Assembly (NCBI GenBank): GCA_019119305.1
Contig: DWXH01000019.1
Location: forward strand, 1 to 64,000
DNA length: 64,000 bases
Direction of reading: 5' to 3'
Source of the DNA: Candidatus Alistipes merdigallinarum
Lineage (GTDB): Bacteria; Bacteroidota; Bacteroidia; Bacteroidales; Rikenellaceae
Of the stretch, positions 51,273 through 60,206 are shown in pieces (the first letter of the stretch is position 1; each line of letters begins with the position of its first letter). The notes beneath the pieces are model-generated. The model was given only the letters and a program-made list of their open reading frames with translations, did not search any database and had not been told where the DNA came from. The position numbers and the translations under genes were made by a program.

Positions 51273-52424
51273 CTACTGGGCGGTGCTTCGATTGGCGAGA
51301 TACTCTTTGACTACGTTGTAGTAGGCATCGGGAGCTTCGTTGTTTGGATAGCGTTTGTATTCGGTTTGGCTTTCGTGTGTATCGGCGATACCCCAGAAAA
51401 TCGCGTCGCACGTATCGTCATACGAGCCGAAAATGGAGTATTCGGTTGCCTCTCCAGCCCATTCGACCTTCTCTTTCCACTGCTCGATCGTGCTGCGTTT
51501 CCAGTCTGTCGGGGGAACGCCTTCGTTCGGACAGGCGAAACGGACCTTGTTGTCCGAGCTAGACGATTTGTGCCGATAGCCCCATCCGTCCGTAGGTCCG
51601 AAATTCATCGGAGAATTCACTTGGCAGGTGCCGATCCGGAATTTTGCCAGATAATCCTTTTCATTTGCGGGTGCTGCATTGTACATCCTCCAGAAATCTT
51701 CGCCCATGTAAAAGACAACGAGCATCGGGCGGTCGTCGCCGAATCCGTATTTGCGGTAAACCTCTTTGTTGGCCCAATTCTCCCAGATCCGTTTGGCAAC
51801 CCCGTTCCAGTAAGCTAACGTGTGGGCGGCCGGATTTCCGATAAACATCACAAAGCGCATATCCAACTCCGTGCATACTTGTTCGATCGTAGCGATCTGG
51901 TCTTTTGTATCGACCTCCCAAAGGGCTCCTTCGTTGGGTTGGCAACCGGGCCAGCTGCCCGGAATCGACTCCCATTGACTGGGGTTGGTCAGATCGATGA
52001 TTACATCGTTGATTCCGGCCTGTTGGATGGTGGAGAGGATAGCCCGGGCATGATCGATGTTCTTGTAGCTGTGGTCGGTGATCCATTCGTCGCCCACCTT
52101 GAATTTAATGACTCCTTCGTTGGCGCTCCGACAGCAGATCAGAATATGTGACATGGGAACACTGAAGCTCTGGCTCGCATCCGGCAGTTCCGGATCATCC
52201 TGATCATCGCCTGGCGAATCGGAATCGTCTTGGCTGTCACCCGGAGTGTCGGGGGCATCTTGGTCGTCTCCCGGAGAATCTGGGTCCTGCTGATCGTCTC
52301 CCGGAGAGTCCGGATTTTGAACTTCGCCCGACGTGTCTGGCTCTTTCGTCGGAGAATCTTTATCTGTGCAACCCACTACGGACACGCAGATCAGCAACAT
52401 CAAGAAAACAAACAAACGTTTCAT
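51273..52424 (-). CDS. Lipoprotein with decapeptide linker repeats and a putative glycosidase-like domain
   Basis: A 383-residue lipoprotein (MKRLFVFLMLLICVSVVGC, Cys19). Just after the Cys an acidic linker holds about five copies of a ten-residue unit of the form DPDSPGDDQ-x. The remaining 290 residues, starting at SFSVPMSHILICCRSANEGV, look like a globular domain of alpha/beta type with DVIIDLTNP, RFVMFIGNPAAHTL and PMLVVFYMGEDFW, which fits a TIM-barrel hydrolase, but I cannot name a family. The acidic start next to the Cys suggests display on the cell surface. ATG at 52454 is in frame but gives no better signal. Confidence 0.78.
   Translation of the reverse strand: MKRLFVFLMLLICVSVVGCTDKDSPTKEPDTSGEVQNPDSPGDDQQDPDSPGDDQDAPDTPGDSQDDSDSPGDDQDDPELPDASQSFSVPMSHILICCRSANEGVIKFKVGDEWITDHSYKNIDHARAILSTIQQAGINDVIIDLTNPSQWESIPGSWPGCQPNEGALWEVDTKDQIATIEQVCTELDMRFVMFIGNPAAHTLAYWNGVAKRIWENWANKEVYRKYGFGDDRPMLVVFYMGEDFWRMYNAAPANEKDYLAKFRIGTCQVNSPMNFGPTDGWGYRHKSSSSDNKVRFACPNEGVPPTDWKRSTIEQWKEKVEWAGEATEYSIFGSYDDTCDAIFWGIADTHESQTEYKRYPNNEAPDAYYNVVKEYLANRSTAQ
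52170..52319 (-). repeat. 30-bp tandem repeats coding for a decapeptide linker
   Basis: About five imperfect 30-bp units read from the minus strand as (N/D/A)PDSPGDDQ(D/Q) with substitutions (for example APDTPGDSQ and a diverged last copy ending LPDASQ). This is a flexible acidic spacer whose copy number could change by slippage. Confidence 0.85.
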
Positions 52425-52481
52425 AACAATATAAAAGTTTAGGTTAAAAATCAATTAGGTTTGTTGGTTAAGTTCTTGTCT

Positions 52482-53477
52482 CTATTCTTGTCGCTCCTCG
52501 TCGCTTTCGGTCAGCTCCCGGAGCGTGTAAACCAACGGCGCAGAAAACGGATGTTTTCGATAGGGGCAGGATTCGACTGCACAATGTGAACAGTGCTTTT
52601 CGTCGCACGGATCGGAATGGACTGAAATTAATACCTGATCGGAAAATTTTTGGCGGATGGTTGTCTGTAATTGTTGGCAAAGGCGATGCCCCTGTCGGAT
52701 ATCGTAAAACCAAGGCAGTGTCAGGTCACAGTCTACAAAAAAGGCACTGCCGTATCGGATGATTTTCAGGTTGTGGATATCGATCCATGCCGGATCAGGA
52801 TTCTCGGATACCACCTGGAGCATCTTTTCAAGGCATTTCTTGTCGGCCTCGTCAGTCAGCTCGGCAATCGTTCTCCGAAGGATGGAGGATCCGGTCCATA
52901 TGATAGCGCCTCCGAAAATCAGGGCTAATGCGCTATCGATCCATTTGATGCCGGTCGCATAGAGCAGAATCAAACCGATAACCAACCCTATGGAGGAGAT
53001 GGTGTCCGATTGCAGATGTTTCCCCCCTGCAATCAGTGCGAGCGAATTGTATTTGCGACCCATATGGATGCTGTATCTTCCCAGCAGGTAGTTGATGGCC
53101 CCAGCTGCGGCAACTAATAGAATACCGATGTCGAGTTGCCCGATCTCCGAGGGGACGAACAACCGGCGGATCCCTTCATAAATAATGATACTGCCTGCTG
53201 CCGCAATCATCAGGCCTTCTATCGAGGCTGAAATTACCTCGATCTTGCCGTGTCCGAACGGATGGTTGCTGTCTTTGGGGCGAGCCGCTAACCGAAGGCT
53301 GTACAATCCGATGAAGCCGGCGGTCACGTTGACGATGCTCTCCAACGCGTCGGTCAGAATACCGACCGAATTGGTCAGGGCGAATGCCAGAAACTTACCT
53401 GCCATCAACAGCACTGAACAACATACGATGCGTAATTGTACGCGCTGTTTGATTATACTTTCGAGATTAGGGGCCAT
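52482..53477 (-). CDS. Cation diffusion facilitator (CDF) metal exporter with Cys/His-rich tail
   Basis: A 331-residue inner-membrane metal-proton antiporter. Six helices are apparent. TM2 carries GILTDALESIVNVTAG and TM5 region HLQSDTISSIGLVIG, where the H-x-x-x-D metal-site pair is conserved. The cytoplasmic domain (about 210-290) contains the CDF fold. The last 40 residues include a cluster CDEKHCSHCAVESCPYRKHP, a possible extra metal-binding site not usual in FieF/ZitB. The metal (Zn, Fe, Mn or Co) cannot be named safely. A TAACTTTG box precedes it. Confidence 0.92.
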   Translation of the reverse strand: MAPNLESIIKQRVQLRIVCCSVLLMAGKFLAFALTNSVGILTDALESIVNVTAGFIGLYSLRLAARPKDSNHPFGHGKIEVISASIEGLMIAAAGSIIIYEGIRRLFVPSEIGQLDIGILLVAAAGAINYLLGRYSIHMGRKYNSLALIAGGKHLQSDTISSIGLVIGLILLYATGIKWIDSALALIFGGAIIWTGSSILRRTIAELTDEADKKCLEKMLQVVSENPDPAWIDIHNLKIIRYGSAFFVDCDLTLPWFYDIRQGHRLCQQLQTTIRQKFSDQVLISVHSDPCDEKHCSHCAVESCPYRKHPFSAPLVYTLRELTESDEERQE

Positions 53478-53490
53478 TTTTGATTTTTTG

Positions 53491-53498
53491 CAAAGTTA
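53491..53498 (-). promoter_or_regulatory. CDF gene promoter -7 box
   Basis: TAACTTTG on the minus strand, 14 nt before the start codon, matches TAnnTTTG and implies a very short leader. Confidence 0.45.
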
Positions 53499-53898
53499 AT
53501 GATTTGTTGTGAATGTTGACGATTCGAGTCTCCTTTTTGGAATGATGTGAACGGTCAGCTCCGAAAAGGGTTTTTCAATTCGATTCGATCGGATGACTTT
53601 GCGGGAAAGGGAATGTTTTGATGTAAAAAATTTCGTTTGCTAACCAACGATTAATTTGATACTCCGGATCTGTTTTCTGGCCTTTTTTACGTTAAGAAAG
53701 TTTTTTACAAAGTGTTGTAGGGTGTAAGTTGTTTATTATTAGTGTATTGTTTTGAGTGGAAAGAAAAAATGTGAAAAAACGAGTCGGAACCATTTGTTTT
53801 TATGCTTGAATTTTTATAATTTTAAACTGAAATGATCTTTGTATCTTATGGTTGTTCACAGAGATAAATTGCATTAAAATACTTAAATCTTCAGGATT
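53499..53898. other. Intergenic stretch of about 400 nt, no gene seen
   Basis: AT-rich, with no coding frame of note and no clear hairpin terminator. Near its right end, TTTG (53793-53796), a 20-nt spacer and TAATTTTA (53817-53824, seven of eight to TAnnTTTG) could be the promoter of the small HTH gene at 53899. Nothing else identified. Confidence 0.5.
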
Positions 53899-54156
53899 AT
53901 GATAATAACATTTAACGAGCTGCGTCGTATCAAAGACAAACTGCCCAGCGGCAGTTCGCAGCGTATTGCGGATGAATTGAACATAGATGTTAACGTTGTA
54001 CGCAATTATTTCGGAGGGACACATTTTCAGGATGGAGCTCCTGCGGGAATTCATATCGAAAAAGGCCCTGACGGAGGAGTGGTGACGCTGGATGACGATA
54101 CGATCCTGAAGTGTGCGATGCGTATTATCGCAGAACAGCAAACGCCTAATCCGTAA
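53899..54156 (+). CDS. Small HTH DNA-binding-like protein
   Basis: An 85-residue protein; residues about 7-38 look like a helix-turn-helix (ELRRIKDKLPSGSSQRIADE followed by LNIDVNVVRNYFGGTHF). The rest is a short beta hairpin with GGVVTLDDDTILKCAMRII. Similar small proteins are widespread in Bacteroidetes and are often labelled DNA-binding protein; the target is unknown. It is monocistronic, with a hairpin 30-55 nt after its stop. Confidence 0.85.
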   Translation: MIITFNELRRIKDKLPSGSSQRIADELNIDVNVVRNYFGGTHFQDGAPAGIHIEKGPDGGVVTLDDDTILKCAMRIIAEQQTPNP

Positions 54157-54183
54157 TTGCCGGCTTGCAACGCAACAAAAACA

Positions 54184-54212
54184 AGGGGGGACGAGTTTTC
54201 GTCTCCCCTCTT
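54184..54212 (+). terminator. Probable terminator of the small HTH gene
   Basis: A GC-rich stem of about 11 bp with one wobble pair (AGGGGGGACGA with TCGTCTCCCCT) and a 4-nt loop, followed by CTTTG, a weak T-run. Confidence 0.6.
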
Positions 54213-54267
54213 TGTGAACACTTCTTCTCCATGTTTTTTGTCGAATATATCGTACATTTAGAGACGG

Positions 54268-54301
54268 TTTGTTGTATTTCGAGAAAAAATATGTAGATTT
54301 G
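54268..54301 (+). promoter_or_regulatory. secDF promoter
   Basis: TAGATTTG (54294-54301) matches TAnnTTTG; a TTTG lies 22 nt upstream (54268-54271), one base more than the usual spacing. Confidence 0.55.
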
Positions 54302-54374
54302 CACTCCAAATGTAAATACGCAAGTTAAGCAAACTTCGATTTAACGAAAATTAAATATAAAACTTTCAGACAAA

Positions 54375-57300
54375 ATGCAGAACAAAGGAGCTCTAAAACT
54401 TTTGGCGATCGCGTTGGCGATAGCTTGTGCCTATCAGCTCTCGTTTACTTTTGTGACGCGGCATGTCGAAAAAAAGGCGGAAGCCTATGCGGCCGGCGAT
54501 GCGCAAAAGGAACAGAACTATTTGGATTCGATTAAGTCCAAGACCGTCTACGATTTAGGATTTATTCAATTTAATTATAAAGAGTGTAAGGAAAAAGAGA
54601 TCAATCTCGGTCTTGACTTGCGTGGCGGTATGAACGTCATGTTGGAGATCTCGGTCGAAGATGTGGTCCGTGCACTTTCCAACGACAGCAAAGACCCTGT
54701 TTTCAATCAGGCCTTGCAACAAGCTCGCGAAGCTCAGAAAAACAGTACGAGCGATTACATAACCCTTTTCGCCGATGCTTACGAAAAACTTTCGAACGGC
54801 GGAAAGTTGAGTTATATCTTCAATACCCCCGAGTTGCGTGAACAGATCTCCCCGAACAGTACCAACGACGAAGTGATCAAGGTGCTTCGGGAGTCGGCCG
54901 AAAGTGCGATCGAAAACTCGTTCAACGTCCTTCGGAACCGTATCGATAAATTCGGTGTGACGCAGCCCAACATCCAACGTCTGGAAAATTCGGGCCGTAT
55001 CCTGGTCGAGTTGCCGGGTGTAAAGGAACCGGAACGGGTTCGTAAACTGCTCCAGGGAACAGCAAGTTTGGAATTCTGGGCAACCTATGAAAATTCGGAA
55101 ATCTATCCCGCTTTGGTCGAAGCCAATACGGTTATCAAGGATTTGGAGAAAGCAGGTCAAGTGGCCGGAGCCGATTCTTTGGCTCAGGATTCAACGGTCG
55201 TGGCAGAAGAGGCTGTGGCTGTTGAAAACGTGGCTGCCGCCGCTGACAGTACGAAAGTCGATTCGACAGAGACGAGTCTGGTAGCCCAGTTGGATAGTAC
55301 GGATGTCGATCAGTCGCAGGATATGACACAGATGATGGCTAATTACCCCCTGTTTGCCAAACTGCGTCCGATGGCCGATCAAACCGGACAGATCGCTCGC
55401 GGACCGGTGATCGGAACGGCTCTTTCGTCTGATACGGCAGCCGTTAACCGCTATCTGGCCCTTCCTCAAGTTAAGGCATTGTTGCCTCGCGATGTGAAAT
55501 TGCTGTGGGGCGTGAAACCGATGAGTGGAAGCGAGTCCGTTTTTGAATTGTATGCAATCAAAGCCAATACTCGTGATGGAAAGGCACCTCTGGATGGTGG
55601 CGTTGTCGTCGATGCCCGCGAACAATATGCTCAGCATGGTTCGAGCGCCGAAGTATCGATGATCATGAATCCATCGGGTGCGCGGACTTGGGCTCGACTC
55701 ACGGCCGATAACGTCGGAAAATGTATTGCGATCGTATTGGACGGTTATGTATATTCGGCACCGGTTGTCCACGGAGAGATTACGGGTGGGCAATCTTCCA
55801 TTTCCGGACAGTTTACGATCAATGAGGCCCGTGACTTGGCCAATGTATTGAAATCGGGTAAGTTGCCTGCCCCGGCAAGAATTACGCAGGATAACGTTGT
55901 GGGTCCTTCGCTCGGTCAGGAATCGATCAACGCCGGTATGATGTCCTTCATCTTGGCCTTCATCCTGGTGCTGCTTTACATGATCTTTTACTACAACAAG
56001 GCCGGTATGGTAGCCAGCATCGCCTTGATATGCAACCTGTTCTTCCTGTTCGGTGTGTTAGTTTCCTTCGGTGCCGTGCTGACCCTGCCGGGTATCGCCG
56101 GTATCGTGTTGACGATGGGTATGGCGGTGGATGCCAACGTCATCATCTACGAACGGGTCAAAGAGGAGTTGCGAATGGGGAAAACGCTGAATATAGCGGT
56201 GACCGAAGGGTACAAGAACGCTATGTCGGCTATTATCGACGGTAACGTAACTACGTTGATTACCGGTATCGTTCTGTTCGTATTCGGAACCGGTCCGGTA
56301 CAAGGTTTTGCAACTACGTTGATCATCGGTATTCTTACTTCTCTGTTTACGGCGATCCTGATCACCCGGTTGATTTTCACCGGAATGTTGAAACGGGAAA
56401 AACACGTGACGTTCTCGAATCGGTTTACAGAGAATTTTATGGCCGATACGCATTTTAACTTCATCGGGAAACGTAAAATAACCTATGTCATCTCGGGGAT
56501 CCTGCTGCTGATTACCATTGTGTCGCTTGGTGTCCGCGGTATGAGTTACGGTGTGGATTTCTCCGGCGGCCGTGCATTCGTCGTGCGTTTCGACCAGCCT
56601 GTAACGGCTGATCAGGTCCGTTCGGCATTGGGTGATGTATTCGGTGACGCCGGTAAAGAGGTAAAACAGTTCGGTAAAGAGAACCAGATGCGTATTCTCA
56701 CGCAATATAAATACGACGATGCAGGAGAAGACGTTACGCATGAAATCGAACAGATGCTCTACAAAGCGCTCTCTCCGTTGATGGCACAGCCGTTAACCGA
56801 GGACGAGTTCTTGACGACGGCTACGAACCCGATCGGTATCGTCAGCTCGGATAAAGTGGGACCGACGGTGGCCCATGACATCAAGGTCAACTCTGTAATT
56901 GCCGTTTTGTTCAGTTTGGTAGCTATTGCATTGTATATCATTATCCGATTCAAACGTTGGCAATGGGGTATCGGTAGTGTGATCTCGTTGTCGCTGGATA
57001 CGATATTCACAATCGGACTCTTCTCGCTGTTGCACGGGGTACTTCCGTTCAGCATGGATGTCGATCAGTCGTTTATCGCTGCCATCTTGACCATCATCGG
57101 TTACTCGATCAACGATAAGGTGGTGATCTTCGACCGAATCCGTGAGTATCAGACACTCTATCCGAAACGGAACATAAAAGACAATATCAATAATGCAATC
57201 AACTCGACGTTGACCCGTACGATCAATACTTCAGGTACTACGCTCGTCGTATTGTTGGCAATCTTCCTGTTCGGAGGTGAGGTGATTCGCGGTTTTGTCT

Positions 57301-57407
57301 TTGCTTTGCTCTTTGGAGTGCTGATCAGTACCTATTCGACGGTGTTTATAGCAACTCCGATCGCATACGATTTGATCCGTAGAAAAGAGAAAGGAGAGGA
57401 GAAATAA
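54375..57407 (+). CDS. secDF: Protein translocase SecDF (fused SecD and SecF)
   Basis: A 1010-residue inner-membrane protein that uses the proton gradient to pull proteins through SecYEG. The SecD half has LGLDLRGGMNVMLEI (P1 base), a large periplasmic region with a low-complexity acidic insertion (about 265-315, Val/Asp/Ser/Thr-rich) and the membrane motif GMAVDANVIIYERVKEEL. The SecF half begins near residue 700 with GVDFSGGRAFVVRF and has TIIGYSINDKVVIFDRI. Twelve helices are expected. Fusion of SecD with SecF is usual in Bacteroidetes. Own promoter and strong terminator. Confidence 0.97.
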   Translation: MQNKGALKLLAIALAIACAYQLSFTFVTRHVEKKAEAYAAGDAQKEQNYLDSIKSKTVYDLGFIQFNYKECKEKEINLGLDLRGGMNVMLEISVEDVVRALSNDSKDPVFNQALQQAREAQKNSTSDYITLFADAYEKLSNGGKLSYIFNTPELREQISPNSTNDEVIKVLRESAESAIENSFNVLRNRIDKFGVTQPNIQRLENSGRILVELPGVKEPERVRKLLQGTASLEFWATYENSEIYPALVEANTVIKDLEKAGQVAGADSLAQDSTVVAEEAVAVENVAAAADSTKVDSTETSLVAQLDSTDVDQSQDMTQMMANYPLFAKLRPMADQTGQIARGPVIGTALSSDTAAVNRYLALPQVKALLPRDVKLLWGVKPMSGSESVFELYAIKANTRDGKAPLDGGVVVDAREQYAQHGSSAEVSMIMNPSGARTWARLTADNVGKCIAIVLDGYVYSAPVVHGEITGGQSSISGQFTINEARDLANVLKSGKLPAPARITQDNVVGPSLGQESINAGMMSFILAFILVLLYMIFYYNKAGMVASIALICNLFFLFGVLVSFGAVLTLPGIAGIVLTMGMAVDANVIIYERVKEELRMGKTLNIAVTEGYKNAMSAIIDGNVTTLITGIVLFVFGTGPVQGFATTLIIGILTSLFTAILITRLIFTGMLKREKHVTFSNRFTENFMADTHFNFIGKRKITYVISGILLLITIVSLGVRGMSYGVDFSGGRAFVVRFDQPVTADQVRSALGDVFGDAGKEVKQFGKENQMRILTQYKYDDAGEDVTHEIEQMLYKALSPLMAQPLTEDEFLTTATNPIGIVSSDKVGPTVAHDIKVNSVIAVLFSLVAIALYIIIRFKRWQWGIGSVISLSLDTIFTIGLFSLLHGVLPFSMDVDQSFIAAILTIIGYSINDKVVIFDRIREYQTLYPKRNIKDNINNAINSTLTRTINTSGTTLVVLLAIFLFGGEVIRGFVFALLFGVLISTYSTVFIATPIAYDLIRRKEKGEEK

Positions 57408-57431
57408 GTCGCAGCATAAAACATAGAAGGT

Positions 57432-57468
57432 AATAAAACGGCAACTGAAAATCAGTTGCCGTTTTATT
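57432..57468. terminator. secDF terminator, close to cdaA
   Basis: A perfect 17-bp stem (57432-57448 with 57452-57468) with a 3-nt loop, A-rich on the left and T-rich on the right. It ends 11 nt before the cdaA -7 box. Confidence 0.9.
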
Positions 57469-57478
57469 ATTCTTTTGT

Positions 57479-57486
57479 TACCTTTG
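57479..57486 (+). promoter_or_regulatory. cdaA promoter -7 box, nearly leaderless
   Basis: TACCTTTG ends 8 nt before the cdaA ATG at 57495, so the transcript would carry only a few bases before the start codon. A GTTG overlapping the terminator at about the right distance may act as -33. Confidence 0.5.
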
Positions 57487-57494
57487 TTTCTGTT

Positions 57495-58283
57495 ATGGGA
57501 TTCGGTTTTTTAGATATTACGCTGATCGATATCATCGATATCTTGTTGGTCGCGTTAATTATGTTCCAAGTCTATCGCTGGACACGAGGGACAAATGCAT
57601 TGCGTATTGTTGTCGGAATTTTGCTCATTTACCTGTTCTGGGTGGTGACTCGTGTGTTAAAGATGGAACTGATGAGCATGATACTCGGTCAGATCATAGG
57701 AGTCGGTGTTATTGCATTGATCGTGGTCTTTCAACAGGAAATTCGCCGATTCCTGATTCTGTTAGGAACCCAATATACGAATAGGAGAGTCTCTTTTTTA
57801 GCTCGTTTGTTCCGGCCTAAGCGCGCAGTGCCGAATGTGGTGGGATTGGAGTGGGTCGATACGGTTGTCAGTGCATGTATGGACATGGCTGAGTCGAAAA
57901 CGGGGGCTTTGATCGTGATTGCGCGAAAGGTGAATTTACGGCCTTTCATTGAGCAGGGAGAACGGATCGATGCTTTGATTTCGGCCCCGTTACTCAAAAA
58001 TATATTCTTTAAAAACTCCCCGCTACACGATGGGGCTGTGGTAATTGCTGGAAACCGAATCGCTGCCGCCAAATGTGTGTTGCCGTCGACAGAACGGGAG
58101 GTCCCGATGGAATTCGGGATGCGGCATCGGGCAGCAATGGGTGCGTCGGAGATAACGGATGCATTGGTCATTGTCGTTTCGGAAGAACGGGGGACAATCT
58201 CTTTAGCCCGTAAAGGTCATGTCAGCCAGGATATTTCGCCTGTAAGGTTGAAAAATATGTTGCGTAAGGGTCTTGCAGGGTAA
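57495..58283 (+). CDS. cdaA: Diadenylate cyclase CdaA (DacA type)
   Basis: Makes cyclic di-AMP from two ATP at the membrane. Three N-terminal helices (about residues 6-80 of a 262-residue chain) precede the DisA_N catalytic domain, with LHDGAVVI for the metal-binding DGA motif and MRHRAAMGASE for the ATP-binding RHR motif. The frame extends to 57456, but that ATG lies inside the secDF terminator; ATG 57495 is right. The regulator CdaR (YbbR) and glmM, which usually follow cdaA in Firmicutes, are not found next to it. Confidence 0.95.
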   Translation: MGFGFLDITLIDIIDILLVALIMFQVYRWTRGTNALRIVVGILLIYLFWVVTRVLKMELMSMILGQIIGVGVIALIVVFQQEIRRFLILLGTQYTNRRVSFLARLFRPKRAVPNVVGLEWVDTVVSACMDMAESKTGALIVIARKVNLRPFIEQGERIDALISAPLLKNIFFKNSPLHDGAVVIAGNRIAAAKCVLPSTEREVPMEFGMRHRAAMGASEITDALVIVVSEERGTISLARKGHVSQDISPVRLKNMLRKGLAG

Positions 58284-58338
58284 GTTTTACGATAGTCTCT
58301 CTGCATTTGTGTCGGAATAGAAATCAGAATGAGTTTAT

Positions 58339-60066
58339 ATGAAGAAACTGTGGATGTTATGTGCCGCTGTGATTGTTATGAATCTATGTGCGGTCAAAGG
58401 ACTTTTTGCGGAAATTGTGTATGTTGATCGTCCGGATTCGGCAGGAAGATTTACTCCGTTGGTTAAAAATGATCGGTCGGCGGCCCGGATCAACAGCGAG
58501 AGGATATCGGAGATCATGTCGGTTGTGTCACGTGGGGCTACGCTCTTTTTCCCTGCCGGAGACTATTATTTCGATGGGGCTGCAACGCCCAATCATGGAT
58601 CTATCGAGTCGAGTGCGACCGGACAAATTTTTCGAGGTGAAGGTGTCGGAACAACCCGGATCCTGCAATGCAATGCACTGCAGGATTTCGGCTTCGTGTG
58701 TCGGGAGGATTTAAAGCGTGTGCCTGCAGCCACTTTGCGGATACGGCATAAAGGGTGTGTGGTCGAGAATATGACGATTGCTCTCGATCCCGAACTGCCT
58801 TCAAAGACCATTGCCGGAACAGCTGCGCTTCAAATTGCTCATATTGCATATTATCCCGACCATAATGTGGGAATTGTCGAGACGACCGGTCAGGGCGAGG
58901 ACTTCCTGATCGATCATGTGACGGTATCACGTGTCAATATCGGAGAGAATTTAGGTTCGGGAATTCTTGCTTCTCGATTTTTTGAGGTGGGAATCGATAT
59001 TGTCGGATCCGGAGGACATGTCCGGGTGGCTGAGGTACACCGTTTGGATGCACATACCGGAATCCGGTTGGATAACGGAAATCATTGTGGGCAAGGCGAA
59101 TATCAATTCGAATCGGTCTACTGTATGGGAAATCCCAGTGTGTTCTGCGACGGGGTGTTTTTCGATTGGGTCGGAGGGCAGGCGCCGTCGATCCACAACA
59201 GCTCGTGTTCGTTTACCAGTGGAATTTTTGCCGGACCACGGGGTCGTTCCGGAGATCGCCTCAACCCCTATCCTGAAGCCGAAGTGGTCCGTCGGGAGGG
59301 AAAAGATTGGGATTGGCTGACCCTGCATGCACATGTGGTCCCGGATGAGCCCGATGTGGCGCAACGAACGGTATGGTACGGTTTGCCGAGATACGTCGAG
59401 GTGGTCCGTATCGGTAGCAAACCAGTAACCGGAGGAAAAGAGTGGGTTGCCGGAAAAGATTTCGAGGTGGTTCGTGTGGATGACAACAAAGATTATGAGG
59501 CGGCATCGAAAATAGTATGGAAAGGGGAGCGTCCTGATCCCGGGGCGGTCTATTATGTGACTTTCAAACAACCGGCCGAATACCGGGTCCATGATTTGGA
59601 GTGGGGAAATGCCATAAACGTATCGGTACAGGAGGCTAACCAAGTCGATGGTTTTGCCGTTTGTTTCTCGGACCAGGGGGTAGGATACAAAAATCCCGAT
59701 TTCCGTTTCGGCATAGGGTATAATTTCCTGTTTTCCGGGATGTTCGTAATCAATGGGGATTTTATTTTCGATGGGGATGTCGATCTGGTCAACATAACGG
59801 GATTGACCTCCGGCGTATGCGATATTTGGTTGAGCGGGATGGATGAGGAGAGGAAGTGTCGCAGGATATCAGTCAACAACAGTTCGTTGAACCACCTTCG
59901 GATTGACGATTTTACGGAGAATATCCGTTGTGTGAACAATTTTATGGATAACCGATGTCTGATTCGGGCCGACTCTCCTAAACATATGGAAAAGCTTATT
60001 CGGGACCGCGACTATCGGTTGGATGAGTCGGTTGTAAAGGAAGCGGTTCGCTCATGGAAAGAGTGA
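58339..60066 (+). CDS. Exported right-handed beta-helix protein, lyase-like
   Basis: A 575-residue exported protein. Signal peptide of about 24 residues ends GLFAE. The body has repeated short beta-strand units typical of parallel beta-helix proteins (for example VVENMTIALDPELPS, IDHVTVSRVNIGENLGSGI, GIRLDNGNHCGQGEYQFESV), resembling the pectate lyase 3 superfamily. No catalytic set recognised. It starts 55 nt after cdaA and is followed by a convergent GH3 gene, so it may belong to the adjacent carbohydrate locus. Confidence in lyase function is low. Confidence 0.78.
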   Translation: MKKLWMLCAAVIVMNLCAVKGLFAEIVYVDRPDSAGRFTPLVKNDRSAARINSERISEIMSVVSRGATLFFPAGDYYFDGAATPNHGSIESSATGQIFRGEGVGTTRILQCNALQDFGFVCREDLKRVPAATLRIRHKGCVVENMTIALDPELPSKTIAGTAALQIAHIAYYPDHNVGIVETTGQGEDFLIDHVTVSRVNIGENLGSGILASRFFEVGIDIVGSGGHVRVAEVHRLDAHTGIRLDNGNHCGQGEYQFESVYCMGNPSVFCDGVFFDWVGGQAPSIHNSSCSFTSGIFAGPRGRSGDRLNPYPEAEVVRREGKDWDWLTLHAHVVPDEPDVAQRTVWYGLPRYVEVVRIGSKPVTGGKEWVAGKDFEVVRVDDNKDYEAASKIVWKGERPDPGAVYYVTFKQPAEYRVHDLEWGNAINVSVQEANQVDGFAVCFSDQGVGYKNPDFRFGIGYNFLFSGMFVINGDFIFDGDVDLVNITGLTSGVCDIWLSGMDEERKCRRISVNNSSLNHLRIDDFTENIRCVNNFMDNRCLIRADSPKHMEKLIRDRDYRLDESVVKEAVRSWKE

Positions 60067-60091
60067 TCCTGCCCCATGATGGGACAGGATC
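60065..60091. repeat. Inverted repeat after the beta-helix gene
   Basis: GATCCTG (60065-60071) and CAGGATC (60085-60091) are exact inverted copies; CCC and GGG extend the stem across one mismatch. There is no T-run. It lies at the stop codon in a 140-nt convergent gap, so a terminator role is only possible. Confidence 0.45.
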
Positions 60092-60206
60092 GAATGATGT
60101 GCGTGATTTTTTCACGACTTTTATTGTGGCCGTCGGGAGGCTTGAAAGAGAACGGACGACAGGGTTGTATCGGCATGAAGCTCCGGCTCCTTACCCAATG
60201 CTGTCT

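Noticed and set aside
52170..52319. Acidic repeats as calcium-binding thrombospondin type 3 repeats
   Set aside because: The ten-residue units lack the Cys and spacing of those repeats; a simple Pro/Asp linker is the better reading.
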